DNA from: Eopsaltria australis
Lineage: Eukaryota; Chordata; Aves; Passeriformes; Petroicidae
Direction: 5' to 3'
Assembly (NCBI GenBank): GCA_034509425.1
Contig: JAVTVJ010000661.1
Span: 144,820 to 208,819, forward strand
DNA: 64,000 nucleotides
Shown here: positions 1 to 9,605 of the stretch, piece by piece
Layout of the letters: each line of letters begins with the position of its first letter
Position numbering within the stretch: the stretch's first letter is position 1
The notes under the pieces: generated by a model
The model's database searches: none
What the model was told of the DNA's origin: nothing
What the model saw: the letters and a program-made list of their open reading frames with translations, nothing else
Program-made: the position numbers and the translations under genes

Positions 1-1936
1 GTCGTGTGGGGCTCCACACAGCTGCTTTCCACTTCCGGTTCATCTCTATGATGCGACAGGAACCATCAGTGAAAAGGGCGTAGCACTTTTCTTCATCTAG
101 CAGTTGATTATATGGTGGAGCCTCCTCAGCCCGGGTCACTTGTTCTTGCTCCTCTTCATCAGTGAGACCAAAACTCTCACCTTCTGGCCAATTCGTAATT
201 ATTTCTAGGATTCCAGGGCGGTTCGGATTTCCAATGCAGGCGCGCTGTGTGATAAGTGCGATCCACTTACTCCATGTGGCATCGGTGGCGTGGTGGGTAG
301 AGGGAGCCTTTCCTTTAAACATCCACCCCAGCACTGGTAGTCGAGGTGCCAGGTGGAGTTGTGCTTCAGTGCCAATTACCTCCGAGGCGGCTTGAACTCC
401 TTCATAGGCGGCCAAGATTTCCTTCTCTGTGGGGGTGTAGTTGGCTTCAGACCCTCTGTAACTCCGGCTCCAGAATCCCAGCGGTCGGCCTCGAGTCTCT
501 CCAGGCACCTTCTGCCAAAGGCTCCAGGACAAACCATTGTTCCCGGCTGCAGAGTAAAGCACATTCCTCACCTCTGGTCCCGTCCTTACTGGGCCAAGCG
601 CTACTGCATGAGCGATCTCCTGCTTGATCTGGGCGAACGCTTGTTGCTGTTCAGGGCTCCAGTGAAAATCATTCTTCTTGGGGGTGACCTAGTAGAGAGG
701 GCTCACAATCTGGCTGTACTCTGGAATGTGCATCCTCCAAAAGCCTATGGCCCCTAGGAAAGCTTGAGTTTCCTTTTTGTTAGTCGGCGGAGACATCGCA
801 GTGACCTTATTGATGACCTCCGTGGGAATCTGGCGCCGTCCATCTTGCCATTTTACCCCCAAGAACTGGATCTCTCGAGCAGGTCCCTTGACTTTGCTCT
901 TCTTGATGGCAAAACCGGCTTCCAGGAGGATTATGATGATCTTCTCTCCTTTCTCAAATACCTCTGCTGCCGTGTTCCCCCACACAATGATGTCATCGAT
1001 GTATTGGAGATGCTCTGGAGCCTCACCCTTTTCCAGTGCAGCCTGGATCAGTCCATGGCAGATCGTGGGGCTGTGCCTCCACCCCTGGGGTAACCGATTC
1101 AAGGTATATTGCACACCCCTCCAGGTGAAGGCGAACTGAGGCCTGCACTCCGCTGCCAGAGGGATGGAGAAGAACGCATTGGCGATGTCAATGGTGGCAT
1201 ACCATTTTGCTGCCTTGGACTCTAGCTCGTACTGGAGCTCCAGCATGTCTGGCACGGCAGCACTCAATGGTGGAGTCACTTCATTCAAGCCACGATAGTC
1301 CACAGTCAATCTCCATTCCCCGTCAGACTTGCGCACAGGCCAGATGGGGCTGTTGAAGGGTGAGTGAGCCTTACTGCTCACTCCTTGGCTTTCCAGGTTG
1401 CGGATCATCTTGTGGATGGGGATCACGGCATCTCGATTCTTCTGGTACTGCCCGCGGTGCACTGTCGAGGTGGCAATTGGCACTTGTTGCTCTTTTACTC
1501 TCAGGAGTCCCACTGCATTTGGGTTTTCCGATACTCTAGGCAATGTGTTCAGTTGCCTGATGCCCTCTGCCTCCACAGCCGCTATTCCGAAAGCCCACCT
1601 GAGTCCCTTTGGGTCTTTGTAATAGCCATTCCGGAGGAAGTCTATGCCTAGAATACACGGGGCCTCTGGACCAGTCACAATGGGGTGTTTCTGCCACTCC
1701 GTCCCGGTCAGGCTCACCTCGGCTTCCAACAAAGTTAATTGCTGTGATCCCCCTGTCACCCCGGCAATAGAAACAGGTTCTGCCCCCACATGTCTCGATG
1801 GAATTAAGGTACACTGCGCACCAGTATCAACTAACGCTTCATATTTTTGTGGTTCTGATGTGCCAGGCCATCGGATCCACACTGTCCAAAAGACCCGATT
1901 TTCCCGCGCCTCTTCCTGGCTAGAGGCAGGGCCCCT
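1..1936 (-). pseudogene. pol: ERVL1 pol: protease, reverse transcriptase, connection, RNase H (partial)
   Basis: Viral polyprotein that would mature Gag and copy RNA into DNA. The frame is open from just after an in-frame amber codon (1937-1939) to 692, then from 688 to the left edge. An aspartic protease motif DTGA lies near 1820-1832. The RT palm has LPQGWRHSP and the catalytic YIDD near 990-1005. RNase H begins with LFTDGSC near 75-95. A single TAG at 689-691 interrupts the connection domain where the related ERVL2 has glutamine. No ATG is needed because this region should be made as a Gag-Pol fusion by read-through. Integrase is outside the window. One lesion in about 1.9 kb makes this the better kept of the two ERVL pols. 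Confidence 0.92.
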
Positions 1937-1941
1937 CTAGC
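1919..1941 (-). promoter_or_regulatory. Gag/pol amber codon inside a perfect hairpin
   Basis: The last gag codon is followed by TAG (1937-1939 on the minus strand) and the pol frame continues in phase. The TAG lies in a perfect 8-bp inverted repeat (1919-1926 with 1934-1941) around a 7-base loop. ERVL2 has TAG at the same alignment position (48557-48559), with only about 4 bp of the stem kept. Stop-codon read-through to make Gag-Pol is known from gammaretroviruses; its use here is inference. Confidence 0.55.
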
Positions 1942-2293
1942 TCTGGTTGTCATTTCTTTCTTGGGCGTACATGGTAGAGGTCCCCTCGAGGGGATCTAAG
2001 AGATAGTCCTCTCTTCTGTAATATCTGGCATCTCGGTCACGGGAGGCTGAGGCTACCTTCACTTTAGTAGACCCCCCGCCTCGGTTAGTATTTCCCTCCT
2101 TGAGTTGCTGTACCCGTGATGCCAGGGTAGAAGTGGGTTTCCTATCCCACTTCCTCATGTCTTCTCCGTGATCACACAGGAAGAACTACAGCTCAGATCG
2201 TGGGGTGTACCCTCTCTCCCTGGCTGGGGGGCGCTGGGCTCTGACTTTGGGGCTTGTGACTCACACTGGTGCCGCACTCATCATCCTCATCTC
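1937..2293 (-). pseudogene. gag: ERVL1 gag, C-terminal fragment in a shifted frame
   Basis: Downstream of the main gag frame, which stops at 2294, the minus strand still carries the gag C-terminus, recognisable by a MRKWD block that aligns with MRKWD in ERVL2 Gag (near 48.8 kb). It is in the pol phase, has its own in-frame TAG near 2190, and ends at the amber codon 1937-1939. A frameshift has therefore separated it from the rest of gag. The region is basic and rich in arginine, as expected for a nucleocapsid-like tail, but I see no CCHC zinc knuckle. Confidence 0.7.
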
Positions 2294-3880
2294 CTACCTC
2301 ACCTCCCTCATCATCTCCTTTCTGAGATCTTTGACCACAGCAGAGACCTGAGCCTGCATTGGGCCACTGATCATACTATCATAATTCCTGAGTTTGGTGG
2401 CTATGGAGCCCACTGTCTCTCGGTTGTCATCAGCATTAATTGTTGCAATGAAGATGGTGTATTGGGAGGGCCCTAGCTTTGCCAGATTCCACAACATTTT
2501 CCCTGTACACTTGACCTTGTCAGGGTCATTATCATGTTGTCCATCCCTCCCAAAGAGTACCTCCAATATTGCCACCTCCCTCAGCTGTTGTATTCCCTCC
2601 TCAAGGGTCTTCCATGGTCTTCTATGATGATACTCCTGCATTCTCTCCCTGTTGACAAACCTCTCTCTTACACTTATTAAAAGCCGTTCCCAGAGAGACA
2701 GGGGCCCGTCATCTCTTCCAAATACCTGATCAACCCCTGAGTCCTGGGACAAGGGTCCCAGCTGCTTTGCCTCAATACTATCCAGCTGCACGCCCATACC
2801 CATAAGGTCCCAGACCCGAAGTAACCAGGTTGTAAAAGGCTCACGACCCCGTTGCACAATGTCTTTTCGTAGATTACGGAGACTGTCATACCCCAGGGAC
2901 TCGGTAGTGATTTCAATCCTTGGCCTCCCCACTGGTTGAGAGGGTCCTGCTTCCCCATCATTACTCACTGGCTGCTCTGGTTTGACCTTAGTCTTCCTCT
3001 TTTCCACAGGGGCAACTGCTACTGGCTGTGGCTGCCCCTCTGATCTGACTGGAGCCTGAGCGGTTATAACGTCCCTGGGTTCCCCTGCTGCCCCATTAGA
3101 CTCTCCCTCTTTGGGGTAGGGGAAGGGTTTCCCACCAGCTGGGCAAGTGTATTCCTTCAGCACTTGGCCCATCTCGCGTATCTCTTTCACCAGGACTCCC
3201 ACCCAATCCAGGTGGGTTGTTTCTGAGGTGGGTTGTGGGACCAGGTCAGGCTCTGTAGCAGCATCCCTAGTGTCTGGGGCAATGTCAGGTTCTGGGATGG
3301 TGTCCCTAGTCTCTGGGGCCATGTCAGGTTCTGTGGCAGCATCCCTAGTTTCCGGGGCCAGGTCAGTTTCTGTGGCAGCATCCCTAGTCTTTGGGGCCAT
3401 GTCAGGTTCTGGGGCCTCATACCTATTGTCTGGGGTAGATGTCAGAGTGGCTATCCAAGTCAGACCCCCCTTATCCCTGAATGCTAAATAGAGCAGGACT
3501 ATCAGCAACACCAGCCACTGTATGATATCATTAGCATTTAGAGAAGATTCGAACCCCTCAAAGATTGGCGGGATAGGCCCAAAGAGCTGGGTGAAGGGTT
3601 GTGAGAACATTTCTTTTGGTGTCACTTCCTCGCAGTAAGTACCATTATTAAAGTAACCCTGAAAACATGTCATTAATGTGTGGTAGCTCTGAATCCACAT
3701 GCCTGCCTTCCAGAGGAAGTTGAAAATCCATGAATTCCTCACCTTCTTGACCCATGACACAAACTGTATAACAGCCACTGTAGCCTTAGTTATAGGGCCC
3801 ATGTTTAGATACGGGGCTGCAAATGGGAGAGAAACAGCTGTGACCACTTGCCATACGAACCGGAATAAGCTAGACCACAT
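2294..3880 (-). CDS. gag: ERVL1 Gag with hydrophobic N-terminus and 13-residue repeats
   Basis: Structural polyprotein of the ERVL. The first ATG is at 3880, giving about 528 codons; the frame is open a further 11 codons upstream without ATG. The N-terminal third is unusual: a hydrophobic start (residues about 3-25), then a strongly hydrophobic stretch rich in Leu, Ile and Val (about residues 123-140) that looks membrane-spanning. After it come at least four copies of a 13-residue acidic repeat (EPDMAPETRDAAT type, 39 bp each, about 3241-3420). The C-terminal half (from about 2900 down) aligns with the 48.7-49.5 kb block of ERVL2 Gag and should be the capsid. No zinc knuckle is seen. The true C-terminus was lost to a frameshift after 2294. 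Confidence 0.8.
   Translation of the reverse strand: MWSSLFRFVWQVVTAVSLPFAAPYLNMGPITKATVAVIQFVSWVKKVRNSWIFNFLWKAGMWIQSYHTLMTCFQGYFNNGTYCEEVTPKEMFSQPFTQLFGPIPPIFEGFESSLNANDIIQWLVLLIVLLYLAFRDKGGLTWIATLTSTPDNRYEAPEPDMAPKTRDAATETDLAPETRDAATEPDMAPETRDTIPEPDIAPDTRDAATEPDLVPQPTSETTHLDWVGVLVKEIREMGQVLKEYTCPAGGKPFPYPKEGESNGAAGEPRDVITAQAPVRSEGQPQPVAVAPVEKRKTKVKPEQPVSNDGEAGPSQPVGRPRIEITTESLGYDSLRNLRKDIVQRGREPFTTWLLRVWDLMGMGVQLDSIEAKQLGPLSQDSGVDQVFGRDDGPLSLWERLLISVRERFVNRERMQEYHHRRPWKTLEEGIQQLREVAILEVLFGRDGQHDNDPDKVKCTGKMLWNLAKLGPSQYTIFIATINADDNRETVGSIATKLRNYDSMISGPMQAQVSAVVKDLRKEMMREVR
3241..3420 (-). repeat. 39-bp tandem repeat inside ERVL1 gag
   Basis: Four to five degenerate copies of a 39-bp unit, in frame, encode 13-residue acidic Pro/Thr-rich repeats. 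Recurrent words on the plus strand are gcatccctagt and ggccatgtcagg. A comparable Thr/Glu-rich repeat occupies the same place in ERVL2 gag (about 49680-49830), although its sequence differs. Confidence 0.85.
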
Positions 3881-3967
3881 GGTGCAACCTAATGAGGTTC
3901 CTATATCCAGCACACAAAAACTGCGTTACTCAAGAACTGTTATCCTGTTTCCCCTCGATGCCCTCGT

Positions 3968-3986
3968 GCCCCACCGTTGGGCGCCA
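3968..3986 (-). other. ERVL1 primer-binding site (Lys1,2-like)
   Basis: Five bases after the LTR end, the minus strand reads TGGCGCCCAACGGTGGGGC. This is the tRNA-Lys1,2-type site with one extra G. It fixes the orientation and the end of the 5' LTR. Confidence 0.8.
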
Positions 3987-3991
3987 AAATC

Positions 3992-4920
3992 TGTCCTGGT
4001 TTGAAGGACAGGTGTCTGTTAAGGAAGGCAGGAGCCTCCCTTGGAATGGGAAACTGTAACCCCTCTCCCTCTGAATTATTATAAATTTGAAATCAAGAGG
4101 CTCTCAGGCAAAGATATGGGAATAGGAATAACAGTTCTTTACTACTATCTAAAACAAGGATAACAAATAACAACTATAACGTTGACCAACAAACAGAACC
4201 AGAAACCCAGTGGCAGCCTGCTCGGCTTCAGGCACTTTTCCCTTTGGTGCAGTTCCAGTCACAGCCTGCTAGGGGGCGCTCTGGGTGTGATGATTCCCCA
4301 GTGGCTGCAGGGGGCGCTCTGGGTGTGATGATTCTCGGTGGCTGCAGGGGGCGCTCTGGCATGAGCTCAGGTAGCACACGGCAATGGCGACTGCCCGAAG
4401 CACGGAGGGATGGAGGAGAGCCCTTGCTCCACAGACCCTCGGGAGGGGCAGCTGGTGTCGGTGCCACAGCAGGATCCCCGGACACAGGGAGCTGGGATGG
4501 TAAGGGGTCTCCACGTGCAGGGAAAAACCCCGCTACAATGTAGCAGAGAAAACTCAGAGTGGGCTGGTGGCAGGCAGGTCGGCTCCAGATGGGGCAGAGG
4601 GCAGAGACTCACAGCAGACAGACCGGCAGCTCCGTGCTGGCTTCTCAGGGGGCTGTGGGTTCAGCAGACAGCAGCTCCGACCATCCAGCTCCGAGGGTCC
4701 CGAGCAAGAGGGCATGACCTCTCCCCTGCCCTTGCTTTTCAGTCTCTCCAAATCTCGCGTTGTCAGGCCCGGCTTCCATGAGGGGCAATTCTACCCCACC
4801 CTGCCAAGGAGAAAGGCTACAGCCTTGTGCTTTGTTCCTCTTAAGTACCCAGTCATTTGTGTCTTAGCAACCCATGGGTGAAAAATTCCTGAGGAAAAGA
4901 ACTAGATCCAACCTTCAACA
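3992..4920 (-). mobile_element. ERVL1 5' LTR (LTR family A)
   Basis: A 929-bp LTR bounded by TG and CA on the minus strand. It is followed by the primer-binding site and, on the other side, by the ERVK gag it interrupted. A second copy of the family, 932 bp and in plus orientation, is the solo LTR at 46272-47203; the two align throughout. The inner part carries a tandem repeat of a GC-rich motif (see 4268-4360). Confidence 0.92.
4268..4360 (+). repeat. Three tandem 37-38-bp units with CTCF-core-like motif in LTR A
   Basis: The motif (C/T)AGGGGGCGCTCTGG occurs at 4270, 4308 and 4345, so the units are 38 and 37 bp. Each matches the AGGGGGCGCT core of vertebrate CTCF sites. The other LTR of this family has two units (46873-46927). 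Binding is inferred from the motif only. Confidence 0.75.
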
Positions 4921-5411
4921 GGCCTGAAGAGAACTTTGTGGACTTTGTGGATAGATTGAAGGAGGCAATGGGAAAACAGGTAGAGTATCCCAAAATGCAA
5001 AAGGAACTATTAAGATCCTTAGCTAAGGAAAATGCAAATGCAGAGTGCAAAAGGGTCCTCAAAGCCTTCCTGCCTGATCCAAAGCCTACCATCGAGCAGA
5101 TGGCTGAGGCTTGCGCTGAGGTGATGCCGGACCAACCAGACCCTCCCCTTCAGCGCTCTTTATTTAAAGGACCACAGAGGAAGACCATAGGTGCTGCTAT
5201 TACAGCAGACTCTAACAGAGACACTCGTAAATGCTTTAACTGCGGTTCCCCTCACCATTTTGCAAAGAACTGTCCCAAGCCTCGAAAAACTAACCACCCT
5301 TCCAAGCTGATTGCAGGTCCTGGGACACTACCCTGCCCCTGCCTACAACAACACCAGCAGGGAAACGGACACGGGAGCACGGATCAGCACCGCGCAAAGA
5401 CAACAAATTGA
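4921..5411 (+). pseudogene. gag: ERVK1 gag: end of capsid and nucleocapsid
   Basis: The frame enters directly from the ERVL1 junction, in the major homology region of capsid (PEENFVDFVDRLKEAM, 4923 on). It continues through the C-terminal capsid helices to one CCHC zinc knuckle, CFNCGSPHHFAKNC (about 5230-5272), which binds RNA. It stops at 5409-5411. ERVK3 also has a single knuckle at the same point. The apparent start near 4938 is only an internal GTG; the real start is outside the window. Confidence 0.88.
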
Positions 5412-6148
5412 GTGCTGCAGCCACGGATCCAACTGCCATGTCATCTGCGGAACAGTAGGGACAGTGGGAACCAACGGACAAACTGGCTACACATCTGGAC
5501 TTGGTGAGTGTGACTGCACACCACCTCACAAAACCTACATTCCAGCAAATCAAGGTTTCCCTCTGGGGAACCATTGAGACTCAGACTGACATTTTAGTGA
5601 TGGGCGACTCGTTGAGAGGGCCACCAGAATTATTTGTGCTACCAGAAATTCACACTGCCTCCCCAGGGGGAAATCTTGACATTACAGTCACCTGCACGAG
5701 CACTCCCTGGTTCATTGCACAAGAGACTTGGGTAGCACAAGCAATCGTGCTACCTAGAGACTTCTCCCGGTTGGAGCGAACACCAACTGTATGCTTGGCC
5801 AAGGTTGTTGGAGCAGACAAACCAACACTTAGTTGCAAATTGACCAATGGAAAGGCCACTGCTCATCTGGATGGGATGATAGACACAGAAGCGGATGTTA
5901 CCATCATCTCCAAGGCAGAATGGCCGCCGCAATGGGGTCTGAGGCCTTCAGCGGGGAGAGTTTCTGGTATCGGGGGAACAGCTCCTTCAATGAGGAGCAT
6001 GAACAACATCATGATAGAGGGACCTGATGGGTACACTTCGTCCATCAAGCCGTTTGTTGTCCCATCAGGATTCACTCTATGGGGCAGGGACCTCCTATCA
6101 CAGTGGGGGACTCGGCTGGAAATTCCACCTCCAGCTCAGAATTTTTAG
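5412..6148 (+). pseudogene. pro: ERVK1 pro: dUTPase-like domain and aspartic protease, active site changed
   Basis: Viral protease region in a frame different from gag, best read from 5501 to 6148, with stops in the linker before it (5412-5500). The first part (GDSLRGPPELFVLPE, then an IAQ-AIVLP-like block) resembles the dUTPase domain that betaretroviruses encode before protease, without a clear catalytic set. Protease follows. Its catalytic triplet reads D-T-E instead of D-T-G because codon 5888-5890 is GAA; ERVK3 has the normal DTGAD. The C-terminal half has GRDLLSQWG, a block shared with ERVK3. An enzyme with this change is expected to be inactive. Confidence 0.85.
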
Positions 6149-6222
6149 TCGGGGCCACTGAGGGGCGCACCCCTTTGGCAGTGGTACAAACTCATAAAAA
6201 CCTTTTTTCCCCCCGAGAAAAC

Positions 6223-6753
6223 TGTGGAGACCCAAGGACTAGGACCCCCCCTGGGGTGGAGTCCAAAATAGATTGCCCCAGAGAGAGGTCAGGTTCTAAG
6301 GGGGCTGGTCACTCTCTCATCATTTGCCTTGCTTCTTGTCACTCTCCTGCCTATCTCCCCAATTCTGGGAAGACCCCTGTCACTCAGCTCATGATTGTAT
6401 TGTTTGAATCTCCCTCTCCTCCCCTCCTCCTTCCCGGTTGGCCCCTGTCCCTTTGTCCCTCCCTGGTTCCTCCCCAGTGCCCCTTCGGGATTGGTTGTTA
6501 CCCTGAGAATAAAGTCTGATGCCCTGCCGAGCACTGGCGTCTTTCGCCCCTGAGCTCAAGCAGCTGACCTCTGTGTTGCTGTGTGCCTGCTTGCTCCGGG
6601 CAAAGGAACGCTCCATTCGCAACAATTCTGGCTCTGTGGACACAGTGTGGCTGCCTATACGGGAGGTGCAGCCTGTGGCTGGGGACCCAGGTCCTAACTG
6701 CAGTGAACCTGGCCAAGGGACACTCGCAGTAACCACCGCTGGGCTGCTGACCA
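6223..6753 (+). mobile_element. Solo LTR (family C) inserted between pro and pol of ERVK1
   Basis: A 531-bp LTR from TG to CA with a perfect 4-bp TSD aaac (6219-6222 and 6754-6757), which suggests a class I ERV. A polyadenylation signal AATAAA at 6508-6513 and an upstream ATTGG box fix the plus orientation. ERVK1 sequence resumes directly on both sides. Confidence 0.85.
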
Positions 6754-6812
6754 AAACCCTGGTGGTCACCTGGTCAACCCACGCCATTGGCTACACACCC
6801 CCCCAGCCCTAA

Positions 6813-9505
6813 CCTGGAAGACCAATAAGCCGGTAAAGGTGGAACAGTGGCCCCTAACTAAGGAAAAATTAGGCGCCCTCGAGTCCCTCATGGAGGAGCA
6901 ACTGTCCAAGGGCAACATCGTCCCATCTGATAGCCCTTGGAACTCCCCTCTCTTTGTAATTTGGAAACCAGGCAAAGACAGGTGGAGGCTCCTACACAAT
7001 CTGTGGGAGATAAACAAGGTGATAGAGGAAATGGGTCCCTTGCAGCCAGGCCTACCATCGCCCTCAATGCCCCCCTGTGGATGGCCCCTTGCAGTCATTG
7101 ACATCAAAGACTGTTTTTTCAGTATACCTCTCAACCCCCGCGATGCCCCACGTTTTGCTTTTTCTGTACCTTCTGCCAATCGAGAGGCACCTATGCGGCG
7201 TTACCATTGGCGAGTCCTTCACCAGGGGATGCATAATTACCCAGTCCTGTGCCGGTGGCACGTCACAGGGGTCCTATCACCCATCCGGAAGGCTTTCCCT
7301 AAAGCGAACATCCTTCACTTTATGGATGATGTGTTGGTTTGTGCCCCTCAAAAAGACTATTTGGACTCTACCCTGAAAAAGACTGTAGCAGCCATCGAAC
7401 GCGCCGGAATGGAGATAAACCCTGAGAAGATCCAGCACACCTGCCCTTGGTCGTACCTTGGCATCCGCATCAGCGAAAGGACCGTCGCACTCCAGCAGCT
7501 CGTCATCCAGGGTTACCCCAAGACTCTGCGGGACCTCCACCAGCTCTGCGGGTCCATCAACTGGGTTCGTCCTCTGCTGGGGCTGACGATGGGTGACCTC
7601 ACCCCCTTGTTCCAGCTTTTGAAGGGCGGTGAGGGACTGGATTCACCGAGATCCATCACTGCGGAGGCCAGGGACACCATTGGTAAGGTGCAGCAGGCGC
7701 TTTCCTCCTGGCAAGCGCATCGAACAGCTCCAGACCTGCCTTTCAGGTTTATCATACTAGGACAGGTACCACACCTACATGGACTAATCTTTCAGTGAGA
7801 CGGGAAGTTAAAAGAGTCACTTCCCATTATAGAGTGGATCTTTCTTCTGCACCAACCGTCCAAAAGCATTACAACGCCACAAGAACTGATGGCTAAATTG
7901 ATTAAGAGAGCTAGGACAAGGCTCCGCACCCTGGCAGGGTGTGAATTTACATGCATCCATATTCCTTGGCAAATAGAGGATTTGGAGGAGTTACTCCAAA
8001 CTAATGAGCACCTCCAGCTCACCCTCGACAGTTACCCAGGCCAAATTACCAGTCACAAATTAAAGCACCATCTATTTAATACTGAATTTAAATTGGCACC
8101 CAAATTGCTCCAAAGTAAAACACCATTAAATGCTCTGACAGTTTTTACAGATGGCTCTGGGTCTTCTCATAAGTCAGTACTGACTTGGAAGGACCCAAGG
8201 ACTCAGGAGTGGGAATCTGAAGTCCAAGTGGTGGAAGGATCCCCACAAATAACAGAACTGGCGGCTGTTGTCAGAGTATTTGAGAGGTTCCAGGAACCTC
8301 TGAATTTGGTCACTGATTCAGCATATGTGGCTGGGGTAACTGCCCGGGCAGAGCACTCCCTTCTCAAGGAGGTTGCTAACCCAAAACTCTTTGGGCTGCT
8401 CTCGAGGTTAGTGTATCTATTGTCCCACCAAGAGCAACCATTCCATGTCATGCATGTGAGATTGCACACTGATCTCCCTGGATTCATTGCCGAAGGGAGC
8501 CGCAGGGCGGATGCCCTGGCCATGGCCGTGCAAATGACCAACGTTCCTGACACCCTTGCACAAGCCAAGCTCAGCCACCAGTTTTTCCATCAAAATGCCC
8601 CAGCCCTCAAGCGGATGTCTCACCTCTCCCTTGCGCAGGCTCGGGCAATAGTGGCGACATGCTTGAGCTGTCAAAAATAACAAGTTCCCTCCTTAAATCC
8701 TGGGGTGAACCCCAGGGGTCTCAACAGCTGCCAAACTTGGCAGATGGATGTCACTCACGTCGTCCAGTTTGGCCAACTTAAATTCGTGCATGTATCTGTA
8801 GACACCTTTTTGGGAGCAGTCTTTGCCTCAGCCCATACTGGTGAGAAGGCTAAAGATGTAACTAAACATTTGATGATGGCCTTCTCTATACTGGGAACAC
8901 CACACGAAATAAAAACTGACAATGGACCTGCCTACACTTCCTCTAAATTTAAGGAGTTCCTCCAACAGTGGGGGGTTAAACACATTACCGGTATATCTCA
9001 CTCCCCCATAGGTCACACCTATGAACGGACACACCAGAACATCAAAAAGCTCCTTAACCAGCAGCAGGGAGGAACAGAGAAAAAATCGCCCATTGAGTGC
9101 CTCTGTAAGGCTCTTTTTGCTATCAATTTTTTGAACAATTCATTCGTGGAGCCAGTCCCCCCTGTATTCCGGCACTTTTCAAATGCGGCCCAATCCAAAT
9201 TAAAAGAACAACCGCCGGTGTTGGTTAAGGACCTAGAAAGCGGACAGGTGAAAGGGCCCTATCTGCTAATTATTTGGGGAAGGGGGTATGCCTGTGTCTC
9301 TACCCCAGCAGGACCTAGGTGGATACCAGCACGTAACATCAAACCCTATCGAGAGGCAAACCCCGAGAACGGTGATACAGAGAAGCAACAAGAACAGGAC
9401 AGAGCGGCGTGGAAGAGAAGGCGCCGTAAGGAGGAAGATACAGATCTACCAGAATGCCGAAAAGACAGGAATGAAGACATACCGAGACGACGAAACAGTT
9501 TTTAA
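6813..9505 (+). pseudogene. pol: ERVK1 pol: reverse transcriptase, RNase H, integrase with two stops
   Basis: One reading frame for the whole polymerase, broken by TGA at 7796-7798 (Trp in ERVK3) and TAA at 8678-8680. RT covers about 6840-7600, with the catalytic motif FMDD (near 7319-7330; ERVK3 has YMDD). RNase H starts with FTDGSGSS near 8145, followed by TELAAVV and TDSAYVAG. Integrase has its HHCC zinc motif (HQFFH to CLSC, about 8577-8670), first Asp in MDVTH (near 8750), second in KTDNGPAY (near 8920) and Glu in YERTHQ (near 9025). Only 34 residues separate the last Asp and Glu, where ERVK3 has the standard 35. A basic C-terminal tail ends at 9505. Confidence 0.92.
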
Positions 9506-9605
9506 ACCCCCCCTGTCTTCTCATAGTTTTCCCTTGGGTGTTTCCCTAGTGTGTTTCCCTAGAACCTAAACCTATCCCTGTGGGGGGAAGGAGAAGAAAA
9601 GAGAA

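Larger units (their letters stand above)
1..4920 (-). mobile_element. ERVL provirus (ERVL1), 5' part; 3' part lies left of the window
   Basis: A class III (ERVL-like) endogenous retrovirus on the minus strand. From right to left it reads 5' LTR (4920-3992), primer-binding site, gag, then protease, reverse transcriptase and the start of RNase H at the left edge. It has landed in the capsid part of an ERVK gag: the ERVK reading frame starts abruptly at 4921. If the TSD is the usual 5 bp, its right copy is ggcct at 4921-4925; the left copy is outside the window. The family is close to the second ERVL at 34022-51053, with the same gene order and alignable Gag and Pol. Confidence 0.93.

Noticed and set aside
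2394..2627. Plus-strand frames across 160-1140 and 2168-2627
   Set aside because: Shadows of ERVL1 pol and gag.
3147..3491. Plus-strand frame rich in Ser/Gly/Val repeats
   Set aside because: It is the shadow of the 39-bp repeats in ERVL1 gag on the other strand.
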